NCBI RefSeq assembly: GCF_001421515.1
Contig: NZ_LMKM01000038.1
Span: 105,596-169,595, forward strand
From: Pedobacter sp. Leaf216
GTDB lineage: Bacteria; Bacteroidota; Bacteroidia; Sphingobacteriales; Sphingobacteriaceae
Length of the DNA stretch: 64,000 nt
Direction: 5' to 3'
Part shown: positions 1 through 9,259 of the stretch, in pieces
Layout: each line of letters starts with the position of its first letter
How positions within the stretch are numbered: position 1 is the stretch's first letter
The notes under the pieces: generated by a model
What the model was told of the DNA's origin: nothing
Database searches by the model: none
The model's input: only the letters and a program-made list of their open reading frames with translations
Made by a program: the position numbers and the translations under genes

Positions 1-1502
1 AACTTGGAAGTTTCAGTGCTCTCGACCGCGCGCGGGCTGTTGTGGAAAGGCTGGAACGTATTGGAGATGCCCCGGAGTTTTCGATGGATTCGCTCAGATT
101 AAGTTCTGCCGAACAATCTACCGATTTACTTTATGGCCGCAACCTCTTATTATCCATTACCGAGCAGGATGCGTTATGGGCAAGAACCGATCTTACCATT
201 TACGCGAACGGGATTAGAAAAAAAGTATCATCAGCAGTACAACAATATAGAAAAGACAATAGCTGGCGGGTTATTCTTGAAGAAATTTTACTCACCATAT
301 TGGTTATTGTTGTGGTGATTACACTCATTTACCTGATTAACAAACTCTTTAAAAAGCTGTCAAAAAAAATTCTTTCCATAGAAAGATTTTCAGGGAAAGG
401 GATCAGGATTAAAAATTACGAGCTATTGGATGCTGCGCATCAGCAACATGTTATTACATTGATTTTAAAGATTGTCCGGTTTGCTGTCATCCTGATTGTC
501 ATTTATTTAGCTTTTCCTGTTTTGTTCGGTATTTTTCCCTTCACCCGCGATCTTTCCGTGAATCTACTGGGTTACATTCTCAGTCCGCTAAAGAAAATCG
601 GAATTTCCGTATGGAATTATATCCCCGATCTGATGACGATACTGGTGCTGTTGGTGGTTTTTCGCTATGTGATCCGTTTTGTACACTTTATCAAAGTAGA
701 AATTGAGCGTGGAAAACTCACTATTCCAGGCTTTTATAAGGATTGGGCAAATCCGACCTACCAGATCATCAGGGTGTTGATTTTAGCTTTTATGCTTATT
801 GTTATTTTCCCGTATTTGCCAGGCTCTGATTCAGGTGTTTTCAAAGGAGTATCAGTATTTATGGGCGTACTTTTTACTTTTGGATCGGCAGGTGCACTGG
901 GGAATGTGGTTGCGGGGCTTGTGCTCACTTATATGCGGGCATTCAAAATCGGCGATCGTGTAAAAATTGGTGATGTTACGGGTGATATTACTGAAAAAAC
1001 ATTATTGGTGACCCGTGTACGTACCATTCAGAACGAAATCGTATCAATACCGAACTCCACCGTAATGAGTAACCATACCGTAAATTTTAGCATAGAAGCT
1101 GCCGACAAGGGACTTATTGTAAATACTACAGTTACCATTGGTTATGATGTTCCCTGGAGACAGGTACATCAACTGCTAATAGATGCGGCGCTTGCCACTC
1201 CGCTTATTGAAGCTGAACCGTTGCCTTATGTACTCCAAACCAGCCTTGACGATTATTATGTTAGCTACCGTTTAAATGCCTATACAAAATCACCAAATAA
1301 ACAGGCGGTAATTTATTCAGGGCTTCATGCCAATATTCAGGATAAATTTAATGAGGCCAGGGTGGAAATCATGTCGCCACATTATAAAGCACTCAGAGAC
1401 GGAAATGCAACGACGATACCGCAGGATTATTTGCCTAACAATTATCAGGCTCCGCCCTTTCGCACTGAAACCAAAAAAGGTAAAGACGTTGATATTGAAT
1501 GA
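1..1502 (+). CDS. MscS-family mechanosensitive ion channel, 5' truncated by window edge
   Basis: The reading frame is already open at the first bases, so the true start lies upstream; the GTG at 42 is internal. Numbered from that GTG, hydrophobic segments lie near residues 78-100, 138-165, 192-215 and 240-260. A Gly/Ala-rich pore helix follows (GSAGALGNVVAG, about 281-292), then the MscS beta domain (FKIGDRVKIGDVTGDI, about 301-316) and the C-terminal alpha/beta domain. Family proteins are inner-membrane channels that release solutes on hypo-osmotic shock. The large extra N-terminal part matches the long Bacteroidota type. It converges on the DUF1080 gene. Family is clear; ion preference and start are unknown. 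Confidence 0.9.
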   Translation, partial: LGSFSALDRARAVVERLERIGDAPEFSMDSLRLSSAEQSTDLLYGRNLLLSITEQDALWARTDLTIYANGIRKKVSSAVQQYRKDNSWRVILEEILLTILVIVVVITLIYLINKLFKKLSKKILSIERFSGKGIRIKNYELLDAAHQQHVITLILKIVRFAVILIVIYLAFPVLFGIFPFTRDLSVNLLGYILSPLKKIGISVWNYIPDLMTILVLLVVFRYVIRFVHFIKVEIERGKLTIPGFYKDWANPTYQIIRVLILAFMLIVIFPYLPGSDSGVFKGVSVFMGVLFTFGSAGALGNVVAGLVLTYMRAFKIGDRVKIGDVTGDITEKTLLVTRVRTIQNEIVSIPNSTVMSNHTVNFSIEAADKGLIVNTTVTIGYDVPWRQVHQLLIDAALATPLIEAEPLPYVLQTSLDDYYVSYRLNAYTKSPNKQAVIYSGLHANIQDKFNEARVEIMSPHYKALRDGNATTIPQDYLPNNYQAPPFRTETKKGKDVDIE

Positions 1503-1658
1503 GTTGATGGATAGTTTTTAATGTATGAAAGGGATATTCATCACATCAAAATCTCGCTTTATAGTCGAGCCTGTAGATGTGTTGTTTAATATCTGCAACA
1601 CTTCCCCACAAGCTCGAAATAACAAATTAAGTTCTTCTTCGCTAATCAATACAACTAA

Positions 1659-2627
1659 TTATTTTGCAGGCGTAATTACGATTTTACGGTATTCGATCGG
1701 GGTATGATCCCCCTGAAGATAAATAGGCCCGGCTTCTGCTTCATTGCTATCCAAGGCACCTCCAGTAATACCTGGGATTTCCTGATTACTGATGATTGTT
1801 TTGCCATTGGCAACTACGGTTACCAGGCGGCCAACAAGGGTAATATCGTAACTTTGCCATTGATCGGGACCGAGCGTGGCCATTTCGTTAGGGGCTAGAA
1901 ATCCATAAACACCGCCGAACAATACGTTATTGGGATGGGCATCCTTCTTACTGTCTTCAATTTGTACCTCATACCGCCCCCTTAAATAGATGCCACTGTT
2001 TCCCCCCTCAGCGTACTTAAATTCGACATGAAGTTTAAAATCATTGTATTTCTGCTCTGTGATGAGATTTGATCCTGCTTTTGGACTGGTTAAAATACCA
2101 TTTTTTATTACCCATTGGTTTGGTCCATTGGTTTTCCAACCAGATAGGTCTTTACCATTAAATAAGGTGATTGCTTTGCCCCATGCAGGCGGAGTCGTTC
2201 TTTTCAGGTACGGTGCTTTTACGCCTTTCCAGTTGTATTGTTTACCATTGCAATCGAGCATAATGCCTTCTATACCGTTATTGGTCAATGATCCATTGAT
2301 GACAAGATTTGAGTTACCTCCCTCCCATTGTGGTGGGATTTCGAATTTAAACTTTCCATCCATAAATTTCACTTCAGCTACCGGGCGCGCACTTCCTGCT
2401 GTTGATACGAAATAACCTACCAATGTTTTCACACCGGAAAGTTTAACTTCTAACCAGGCCGGAGCCGGTTTTCCGTTGATGTCAACAGTAATATCCCAAC
2501 GGCCGATCAGTTCTTTGGGTGCTGCAGGCAGATGAACGCGATCTGCTTTTATTGCAGCAAAGGTTTTTGTGGGGATGACTGCAACGAGCAGACAACCTAA
2601 ACCAGCTAAAAATATTTTTTTTCTCAT
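1659..2627 (-). CDS. DUF1080 (3-keto-disaccharide hydrolase-like) secreted protein
   Basis: 322 residues with a signal peptide (residues 1-24, ending TFA). A beta-rich N-terminal part (about 40-130) is followed by a DUF1080 domain (about 150-320) with the typical FNGKDLSGW, GNSGIYLRGRYEVQI and GPIYLQGDH stretches. DUF1080 proteins have a concanavalin-like fold, and some are reported to act on 3-keto-glycosides. The protein is probably periplasmic or surface-exposed and involved in carbohydrate breakdown. It stands alone between convergent mscS and the pgk operon. The substrate cannot be told from sequence. Confidence 0.85.
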   Translation of the reverse strand: MRKKIFLAGLGCLLVAVIPTKTFAAIKADRVHLPAAPKELIGRWDITVDINGKPAPAWLEVKLSGVKTLVGYFVSTAGSARPVAEVKFMDGKFKFEIPPQWEGGNSNLVINGSLTNNGIEGIMLDCNGKQYNWKGVKAPYLKRTTPPAWGKAITLFNGKDLSGWKTNGPNQWVIKNGILTSPKAGSNLITEQKYNDFKLHVEFKYAEGGNSGIYLRGRYEVQIEDSKKDAHPNNVLFGGVYGFLAPNEMATLGPDQWQSYDITLVGRLVTVVANGKTIISNQEIPGITGGALDSNEAEAGPIYLQGDHTPIEYRKIVITPAK

Positions 2628-2761
2628 AGGTGAATCAGGATTGTAATGATTTAATTTTCATATTAGAAATAACTCAGCTTAAAATTAACGCCTTAAGTTA
2701 GAACTAATTTCCCTTAGCAACAAATCTGTAATCAAGAGATTAATTTGTAGATGGTATATAA

Positions 2762-2796
2762 AAATGGCCTTGCAGAGTTAATCTGCAAAGCCATTT
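2762..2796 (-). terminator. Rho-independent terminator after pgk
   Basis: A 15-bp inverted repeat (2762-2776 and 2782-2796, one G-T wobble) with a 5-base loop lies just past the pgk stop. Read on the minus strand, the hairpin is followed by a run of T (TTTTTATAT). This is a good intrinsic terminator for the GNAT-pgk operon. Confidence 0.8.
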
Positions 2797-2815
2797 AAAT
2801 TTGAAATTTTATTTA

Positions 2816-4009
2816 CTATCCATTAATGGCTTTTACGCCTGGCAACTCTTTACCTTCCATATATTCGAGTAAAGCACCACCGCCTGTTGATACATAACTT
2901 ACCTCATCTTCCATGCCGAATTTTGCGATGGCCGCGGCAGAATCACCACCGCCAATTAATGAGAATGCACCATTGTTTTTAGTAGCGGCTACCACTGCTT
3001 CTGCAACTGCTTTGGTACCTACCTGAAAACTTTCCATTTCAAACACACCCATTGGGCCGTTCCATAATAATGTTTTTGAGTTTTTGATCACATCCTGGAA
3101 CAGTTCAACTGATTTTGGACCGATATCCAATCCCATCCAATCTGCAGGGATCTGGCCTGAGGTTACATCTTTTTTATCAGCATCGTTTGCAAATTTATCT
3201 GCAATTACGGTATCAACTGGCAAAATAAGGTTAACGCCTTTTGCTCTTGCTTTTTCAATCAGTTCTAAAGAAAGTTCCTGCTTATCAGCTTCTAATAATG
3301 AGGTACCTATTTCGCCGCCCTGTGCTTTGGCAAAGGTATATGCCATACCGCCACCGATAATCAGGTTGTCTACCTTGTCCAATAATTTCTCAATCAAAAG
3401 AATTTTATCCGATACTTTGGCACCACCCATAATCGCTGTGAAAGGCCTTTCTGCGTGGTTCAGTATCTTTTCTGCATTTTCCACTTCTGAAGCCATTAGG
3501 TAACCGAAGTATTTGGCATCAGGGAAGAACCGAGCGATAATTGAAGTAGAAGCATGTGCACGGTGCGCAGTACCAAAGGCATCGTTTACATAAACATCGC
3601 CCAATTTTGATAATTTCTCTGCAAATGCAACATCGCCTTTTTCTTCTTCTTTATAAAAACGAAGATTTTCCAATAATAAAACTTCACCTGCTTTTAAATC
3701 TGCGGCTTGTTTTACTGCACTTTCACCTATACAATCGTCAGCAAATTTAACTTCAACACCAACAAGTGAGGATAAATCAGCCAAAATGTGTTTTAAAGAA
3801 TATTTATCAGTTGGTCCATCTTTTGGGCGACCTAAGTGCGACATTAAAATCACTGCACCACCATCTTTTAAAATTTTAGAAATGGTAGGTAATGCCGCTC
3901 TGATCCTTTTATCATCTGTAATTTTAAATTCATTATCCAAAGGCACGTTGAAATCTACCCTGATTAATGCTTTTTTATCTTTAAAGTCAAACTGGTCAAT
4001 AGTATTCAT
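2816..4009 (-). CDS. pgk: Phosphoglycerate kinase
   Basis: 397 residues, the normal length of bacterial PGK. It catalyses 1,3-bisphosphoglycerate + ADP to 3-phosphoglycerate + ATP in cytosolic glycolysis/gluconeogenesis. Visible motifs are the N-terminal RVDFNVP signature (17-23), the substrate-binding SHLGRP stretch, the LLENLRF segment, and the C-terminal nucleotide-binding WNGPMGVFE and GGGDSAAAI stretches. It lies 4 bases downstream of the GNAT gene and is probably co-transcribed with it from the promoter near 4519. An intrinsic terminator follows. Confidence 0.98.
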   Translation of the reverse strand: MNTIDQFDFKDKKALIRVDFNVPLDNEFKITDDKRIRAALPTISKILKDGGAVILMSHLGRPKDGPTDKYSLKHILADLSSLVGVEVKFADDCIGESAVKQAADLKAGEVLLLENLRFYKEEEKGDVAFAEKLSKLGDVYVNDAFGTAHRAHASTSIIARFFPDAKYFGYLMASEVENAEKILNHAERPFTAIMGGAKVSDKILLIEKLLDKVDNLIIGGGMAYTFAKAQGGEIGTSLLEADKQELSLELIEKARAKGVNLILPVDTVIADKFANDADKKDVTSGQIPADWMGLDIGPKSVELFQDVIKNSKTLLWNGPMGVFEMESFQVGTKAVAEAVVAATKNNGAFSLIGGGDSAAAIAKFGMEDEVSYVSTGGGALLEYMEGKELPGVKAING

Positions 4010-4013
4010 GTTA

Positions 4014-4451
4014 TTATTTTTGATTTAAGTTTAATTTCATTTCATAGTGGAACCCGATTCCGGGGATATCGAATTCCGGGGATTCGGTGGTAAAACCGAT
4101 TTTTTTATAAAAAGCTGCAGCTGTTGAGCGGGCATTGCACCATAAATAGTCGGTATTGTACTCTTTCAGGTATTCGATGGCAAAGGTTACCAATGCTGCT
4201 CCGTAGCCTTTTCCTCCCGCATCGGGATGTGTGGCCATTCCCCTAAGCTGATAGCCTTCTCCTTCTTCAGGAAAAAAATCGTTGCGCATAAAGGTGGCTA
4301 TCGATTTTATTTCTCCATCTTTTAAAAAGCCAAGATGAAAGGTGTCATAGGCAGTATCTCCTTCAAAAACACATTCCTTAAAGGGTTTGCCATTGCGCAA
4401 AACCAGGCTTCTTAAAGGGAGTACTTCTTCCGGAAGAATAAATTTGACCAT
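4014..4451 (-). CDS. GNAT-family N-acetyltransferase
   Basis: About 145 residues from the ATG at 4451. The frame is open to 4511, but those extra 20 codons run into the promoter at 4519-4526, so the shorter form beginning MVKFILPEE is preferred. The acetyl-CoA-binding motif A (GMATHPDAGGKGYGAALV) and the C-terminal FYKKIGF turn mark a GNAT fold. Family members move an acetyl group from acetyl-CoA to an amine; the substrate here is unknown. It is the first gene of a two-gene operon with pgk (4-base gap). Confidence 0.85.
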   Translation of the reverse strand: MVKFILPEEVLPLRSLVLRNGKPFKECVFEGDTAYDTFHLGFLKDGEIKSIATFMRNDFFPEEGEGYQLRGMATHPDAGGKGYGAALVTFAIEYLKEYNTDYLWCNARSTAAAFYKKIGFTTESPEFDIPGIGFHYEMKLNLNQK

Positions 4452-4506
4452 ATTTTTAGTATCAATTGGCAAATGTATCAATGTAAGATACTGCAATAGC
4501 ATGCAC

Positions 4507-4520
4507 TGCAAACGTTTGCA
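4507..4520. promoter_or_regulatory. LacI/PurR-type palindromic operator
   Basis: A perfect 14-bp palindrome, TGCAAACGTTTGCA, with the GCAAACGTTTGC core typical of LacI-family operators. It overlaps the -7 element of the GNAT-pgk promoter, where a bound repressor would block initiation. No LacI-family gene is in the window. Confidence 0.55.
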
Positions 4521-4526
4521 AAGTTA
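4519..4526 (-). promoter_or_regulatory. Bacteroidota -7 box of the GNAT-pgk promoter
   Basis: TAACTTTG on the minus strand matches the Bacteroidota consensus TAnnTTTG exactly. The predicted transcript would start near 4512, giving a leader of about 60 bases before the ATG at 4451. No clear -33 TTG is visible. The box overlaps the palindrome at 4507-4520. Confidence 0.5.
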
Positions 4527-4771
4527 ATAAAGCAATTGAAACCCGATAATAATATCGCTCAAAAAGTGCTAACATTTTGGAGATAAATTGCCGATGATGA
4601 AAATTTAGAATGATATATGCGCTAGTGGGTTAAAACTGATTTTCACAGGTTTTGGTATGAAAAAGTGTGACCATAGTCAGAAAGATTCTACGCAATAAGT
4701 AAAATGCACTTTGCAAATAGCTTTGAGCCCCATTTATGCAAAAAATTTAATAACCGATGACCTCTTAAGTT

Positions 4772-6109
4772 TTACTCGCAAGGGCCATTCTGTTCATCAA
4801 TCCGCTTTAATATAAAAGAAAGTATGGTTGCATACACTACATAAGCCACGAACACAAAAAAACCAAGCTGCAGTGCCGAATTATTTGCGGTTACCGTTTT
4901 TAGGGTATCATTTTCCATATTCAATCCGGATAACTGGCTCTTCAATATTCCGTTCAAACCTATATATGTCATGGCGATACCGACTACCATTACATCGGCC
5001 ATGTCCCATTTACCAAGATCGAAAGCAAGAAACCGCAATACTTTTCTACTACCGAAGAGATGCCCGCATGATACATGCACGCCCCTGGCTATAATGCGGA
5101 GCAATGGCAGGATCACTACAAAAAGAAGCAGCAAGGCACCAACCAACACGGCATCGGGTTTGGGTTGTTCGATCAGCGTTCCGATAATGCCCAATATGCT
5201 TTTGCTCTGGAAAAACAGCACCTGGTTGGTAAAGGCTATTTTATCACCGAGCAGCGCAAACTCCAGTGTTTTGATCCGTGCATCTACCTCTATAATTGGT
5301 GAAGTAACACCCACAGTAAGCAAAATAATGGCAAATAGCAACGACATCACGAACAAGGGAACATGCAACTGCACGCGTTTTCTTAAAAACAACCACAGTA
5401 CCAGCGCAATGGCAACACAGCCTAGCATACCTTCTGCGCACTCAAGGGTTTCTTTTTTGATTTCTGATAGTCTTGAATTAATCAATTTATCATATGCACT
5501 GGCACTGTTTACATGGTATTTACGATAAATATTACGCTCCACAGTAGTAATGGTGGTATCGGTGCTATCGTAAGTCTGCCCTTCCAATTCGTCTATTTTA
5601 CTTGCGGCTACGCCTTTGAGCCTTTTTAAACTGGTAGGGCTGGTAATTTTAGCAACGATGGTTTTGGCAAAGGAAGGTACCTGGGCATGAAGCTCATCCA
5701 CATCAACAAAACTGTTGAAAGCAAGTTTTTTCAATTTACCACCAAGGGTTTTCTGCGGTTTGGTAACTTCTGATACTGCTTTGTTTACCAAGCCGTGCAA
5801 TTCTTTTTCTACCTCCTTGCGCATGTCTTTTTTCTGCCCGGCGGTTAAATTAAAGCCTTTAACCCTTCTGTCTACCACTGCAGAAATCTTATCACCCCAT
5901 TTGTCAACCGAAAAAATTCCGAATGTGATATTATTGGATAAGCTGTAATCTTCTTTTATCCGTTTCTGCTCGTAAGATAATTGGTGAAATCGGTAACCAA
6001 AATAGCCTTCTCCTATCAAAAGGATACTTAAACCCACAATTAATGCAAGCGGGGCTAACCAGTTTTTTTTGGTATGGATATTTTGAGTGTTATTATTTGT
6101 AGTTTCCAT
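4772..6109 (-). CDS. PqiA-like (paraquat-inducible protein A family) membrane protein, copy 2
   Basis: 445 residues from the ATG at 6109 (a TTG at 6124 is also in frame). One N-terminal membrane segment (about 14-33) precedes a soluble, mostly helical region of about 170 residues, then at least four membrane helices. The stretch GKWDMADVMVVGIAMTYIGLNG matches the PqiA domain, where a GKWsMaDV motif precedes a helix. PqiA proteins belong to membrane-stress and lipid-transport systems, usually with MCE (PqiB) proteins, but none is nearby. It is clearly paralogous to the gene 33 bases upstream and probably co-transcribed with it. The domain call is good; the role is inferred only. Confidence 0.72.
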   Translation of the reverse strand: METTNNNTQNIHTKKNWLAPLALIVGLSILLIGEGYFGYRFHQLSYEQKRIKEDYSLSNNITFGIFSVDKWGDKISAVVDRRVKGFNLTAGQKKDMRKEVEKELHGLVNKAVSEVTKPQKTLGGKLKKLAFNSFVDVDELHAQVPSFAKTIVAKITSPTSLKRLKGVAASKIDELEGQTYDSTDTTITTVERNIYRKYHVNSASAYDKLINSRLSEIKKETLECAEGMLGCVAIALVLWLFLRKRVQLHVPLFVMSLLFAIILLTVGVTSPIIEVDARIKTLEFALLGDKIAFTNQVLFFQSKSILGIIGTLIEQPKPDAVLVGALLLLFVVILPLLRIIARGVHVSCGHLFGSRKVLRFLAFDLGKWDMADVMVVGIAMTYIGLNGILKSQLSGLNMENDTLKTVTANNSALQLGFFVFVAYVVYATILSFILKRIDEQNGPCE

Positions 6110-6142
6110 AAATAATTTAATCAATCAGCTGTAATAAATGGG

Positions 6143-7468
6143 TTAATGGGCATCATGTGGGGTAATAAACTTCAATATCGTAGAGAGAATGAGGCCATAT
6201 AGCACAAAACTGATGAAGATAATGTAACCGGGTTGCAGTGCGGTATTGTTGGTGGTGAGGATGGTTAACGAGTCGTTTTTGATATTGAGTGCCTGCAATT
6301 GCCCTTCCAACAGGCCATTTAAACCAATATAGGCCATTAAAATTGCAATAACAATTACATCGGCCATGCTCCACTTACCAGATTGAAACGCGAAATATTT
6401 AACGATTTTGTTTTCTGCAAGACGTTTGCTGCCCAAAAGATGCACTCCTGTAGAACTTAACTTTACAACGGGAAATAGAATGCTGAAAACCAATATCAAT
6501 ACGCCTACCAGAATCGAATCAATCCCGGGCTGACCGATGAGTACCCTCACTACATCCATAATACTTTTGCTTTGAAAAAACAGCACCTGATCTTTAAACC
6601 TAACATGCTCGCCCAGGAGCACAAAATCCAGCGAACGGATTCTGGCATCAACCTCGATCATTGATGCAGTTAGGCCTACCCCCAAAAGGATAAATGCAAA
6701 CAGCAGCGACATTACAAAAAGCGTGGTATGGAGGTCTCTTCTTTTGCGCAAGCCCCACCAAAAACCTAGCACCAGCACCACACAAGCCAGCATGCCAAAA
6801 GAATAGCGGTATGTTTTGGTACGGATATCGGAAAGGATCTGAACCAGTTTTTCATTTAGTTCATCGGTTGTTGATACCTTATATTTACCATACATGGCCT
6901 TTACTGAAACTTCGTTTGCAACAAATGCGCTGTCGAGTTTTTCTTCCTTGGCCAGCTGATTAAATTCGCCCATCGCCATTTTGCTCAACTGCTTTTTGTT
7001 TTTGGGGTTATCTACTTCTGCAATGATTTTTTTGGCAAAACCTGGCACCTGTGCACGGATACTATCGGAGTTTACAAAATTACGGATTGCAAATTTCTGG
7101 ATCTTTCCACTGATTGTTTTCTTGGGTTTATTTACCAGCGCCTCTGCCTTATCGATCAGGGCAAGCAATACCTGTTGCACCTCTGATTGCAATACCTTTT
7201 TTTGCTTTTTGGTCATTTTCAGATTCCCGACCTGATGGTGCACAATCCGGGAAACATTATCTTTCCACCGCTGTACAGAAAACAGTCCGTAAGTGATGTT
7301 ATTGATATCGGAATAGTCTTCTTTGATGCGTTCCTGCTGGTCTGAAAGTTCATGCAACCTCCACCCGAAGTATCCTTCTGTACAAAGAAGCACAGCCAAG
7401 GAGAGAATTAATAGCAGTTTTGGAAGAAAAGACTTCCTTTGTTTGATTTGTGTTTCTTGTGTTTCCAA
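6143..7468 (-). CDS. PqiA-like membrane protein, copy 1
   Basis: 441 residues from a TTG start. No ATG lies near the N-terminus, and the start METQETQ lines up with METTNNN of the paralog. It has the same layout as its neighbour: an N-terminal membrane helix ending EGYFGWRLHEL, a helical soluble region, then membrane helices with GVGLTASMIEVDARI, FFQSKSI and GKWSMADVIVIAILMAYIGLNG. The two share long identical stretches, so they arose by tandem duplication. The N-terminal soluble insertion is not part of classical PqiA. Function is unknown beyond the family link. Confidence 0.72.
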   Translation of the reverse strand: METQETQIKQRKSFLPKLLLILSLAVLLCTEGYFGWRLHELSDQQERIKEDYSDINNITYGLFSVQRWKDNVSRIVHHQVGNLKMTKKQKKVLQSEVQQVLLALIDKAEALVNKPKKTISGKIQKFAIRNFVNSDSIRAQVPGFAKKIIAEVDNPKNKKQLSKMAMGEFNQLAKEEKLDSAFVANEVSVKAMYGKYKVSTTDELNEKLVQILSDIRTKTYRYSFGMLACVVLVLGFWWGLRKRRDLHTTLFVMSLLFAFILLGVGLTASMIEVDARIRSLDFVLLGEHVRFKDQVLFFQSKSIMDVVRVLIGQPGIDSILVGVLILVFSILFPVVKLSSTGVHLLGSKRLAENKIVKYFAFQSGKWSMADVIVIAILMAYIGLNGLLEGQLQALNIKNDSLTILTTNNTALQPGYIIFISFVLYGLILSTILKFITPHDAH

Positions 7469-7740
7469 GCCAGTTCTGTTTACACGTTGAGTTCTTTTCT
7501 ACTCCTGCCAGCAACTGAGAAAAACCTACAAAGAAAGGTTCAGCAATAGCAAAATCTGGTCAGGTATTGGCTGATAAAACCAACAAAACAGGAAAAGGTT
7601 TGGATCAGCAATCAAAATCTCCGGCTTGCCGGTTGATTTGCAATTTATTATTTGCTCGCCTACACCAAAAAAAGCATGCTTAGTAGAAACTTATTTTGCA
7701 ATCATAGTGGTTTTGACGAGAAATTCATATCATTTTTTCT
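7469..7740. other. Intergenic region between sulfatase and PqiA genes
   Basis: This holds the end of the sulfatase transcript and the promoter region of the PqiA-like pair. A small CCGG-CTTG-CCGG hairpin flanked by AATCAA/TTGATT near 7611-7640 could be a terminator for the sulfatase gene. No gene is visible. Confidence 0.4.
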
Positions 7741-9141
7741 CTAGGGACCAGCGGGAGCTAGTTTTGGCAGGGATTCCCACCAGTTGAGCAACTTCTCTTT
7801 TAACTCCCTGGTAATCTTTGCCTGGCCCAAGGCAAGGTTAGTGGTTTCTTTTTTATCTTTAAGGATATTGTACAGTTGGATATCAGTTCCGTTGCTATTC
7901 ATTAATAATTTCCATTCCTCAGACCGTATGGCAAGGTTCGGACTTTTATCTACCGGCTTTGGATATTTAAAGGCGATATCGTTGCGTCCATATTCCCAGA
8001 ACATTTCTTTTCCTCTTGCTGAGGGTTTCCCTAAAAACACCCCGCTTCTGTCCACTCCATCTCCATTGTAACTTGCAGGTATGGAAACACTGGCCATTTT
8101 AGCGAGTGAAGGCAAAAGATCGAGTGAATTTACAGCCGAACTTTCATCTGTTTTACCTTTAGCGATATGACCGGGCCAACTGATGATGAATGGCATTCTG
8201 GTACCACCTTCATAAAGTGAGAGCTTTGATCCCCGCAGGCCTTCTGCCCTGCTGCCTTTAAAACTGGGTAACGGACCGTTATCACTGGTAAAAATCACGA
8301 TGGTATTCTGATCTTCTCCCATCTGCTTTAGGCCATCTAACAGCCTGCCGATCTGCTTATCGTATTCTTTGAGCACCAACTTAAAGGCAGCCTCTTCCTG
8401 AGGGTTCATCGGATACTGACCTGTGTATTCGGTTTCTTTTCTCGGTACCCAGGGGGTATGCACATCATCGGGCCAAAGGTTGATGAAACAGGGCTGATCT
8501 TTATGCTTCAAAAGGAAATCGAGGGTTTTATCTACAAAATACCTGGTGCGGTCCCAGCGTTTGATACTGTCTTTTTCAGACCAGATCCAATCTGTTGCGG
8601 TAAGCACGGGATCAGGATCGGGGCTTTCGTAGGTACTGGCATGGGCATCAAAACCATATTGCTCAAAACCTGGTGCATTTTTAACATCTCTGCCGCCGCC
8701 CATGTGCCATTTGCCAAAGTGCCCTGTTGCGTAACCTGCATTTTTAAAAAATTTAGCTATTGTTGGGGCTTTAGGGTCGAGAAAATCGGCCTGTTCAGCC
8801 TCTCTGTTGTGTTTTTGGTTATCCAGATAGGTTGTAAAATTCCACCTCCCTGGATACATGCCTGTAATCATTCCAACTCTCGATGGCGAACAGATAGGTG
8901 CTGCGCTATAATATTGGGCTAGTTTGAGTCCGTTTTTTGCAATGCGGTCTATATTTGGTGTCGGAACAAATTTACCTCCGAATGCTCCCACATCACTAAA
9001 GCCCATGTCATCTGTAAGGATTACGATAACATTAGGCTTGCTCGATTTCTGTCCGTTCTTTTTTTGCTGACAAAAGCAAGAGAAGGCCGTTGTTAAAAGC
9101 ATGATGGTTAATGCCGTTATAGGTATAATGAATTTCTTCAT
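7741..9141 (-). CDS. S1-family sulfatase (arylsulfatase-like), secreted
   Basis: About 466 residues from the ATG at 9141, chosen because MKKFIIPITALTIMLLTTAF is then a proper signal sequence; the frame continues upstream to 9207. The sulfatase signature CSPSR (Cys84, converted to formylglycine in the family) sits in PICSPSRVGMITG. Metal-binding Asp44-Asp45 (LTDDMG), GKWHMGG and TSDNGPL are further active-site motifs. It would remove sulfate esters in the periplasm or at the surface. No anaerobic maturase gene is adjacent. The substrate is not predictable. Confidence 0.93.
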   Translation of the reverse strand: MKKFIIPITALTIMLLTTAFSCFCQQKKNGQKSSKPNVIVILTDDMGFSDVGAFGGKFVPTPNIDRIAKNGLKLAQYYSAAPICSPSRVGMITGMYPGRWNFTTYLDNQKHNREAEQADFLDPKAPTIAKFFKNAGYATGHFGKWHMGGGRDVKNAPGFEQYGFDAHASTYESPDPDPVLTATDWIWSEKDSIKRWDRTRYFVDKTLDFLLKHKDQPCFINLWPDDVHTPWVPRKETEYTGQYPMNPQEEAAFKLVLKEYDKQIGRLLDGLKQMGEDQNTIVIFTSDNGPLPSFKGSRAEGLRGSKLSLYEGGTRMPFIISWPGHIAKGKTDESSAVNSLDLLPSLAKMASVSIPASYNGDGVDRSGVFLGKPSARGKEMFWEYGRNDIAFKYPKPVDKSPNLAIRSEEWKLLMNSNGTDIQLYNILKDKKETTNLALGQAKITRELKEKLLNWWESLPKLAPAGP

Positions 9142-9259
9142 GGTCGATAATTGTTTTTCGGCAAATGTTATGGTGGCTAAATTTAATGAACAGGATATAG
9201 ACCACAAAATCTATAGTATTTATGTTACTATAACTATGGCATTGAGAATAAAATCGGGA

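Noticed and set aside
1525..1707. 60-codon plus-strand frame after the MscS gene
   Set aside because: It runs into the 3' end of the convergent DUF1080 gene in antisense and has no recognisable features.
7662..7683. AAGCATGCTT followed by a T-run as a terminator
   Set aside because: The palindrome has no loop and only a short stem, too weak to call.
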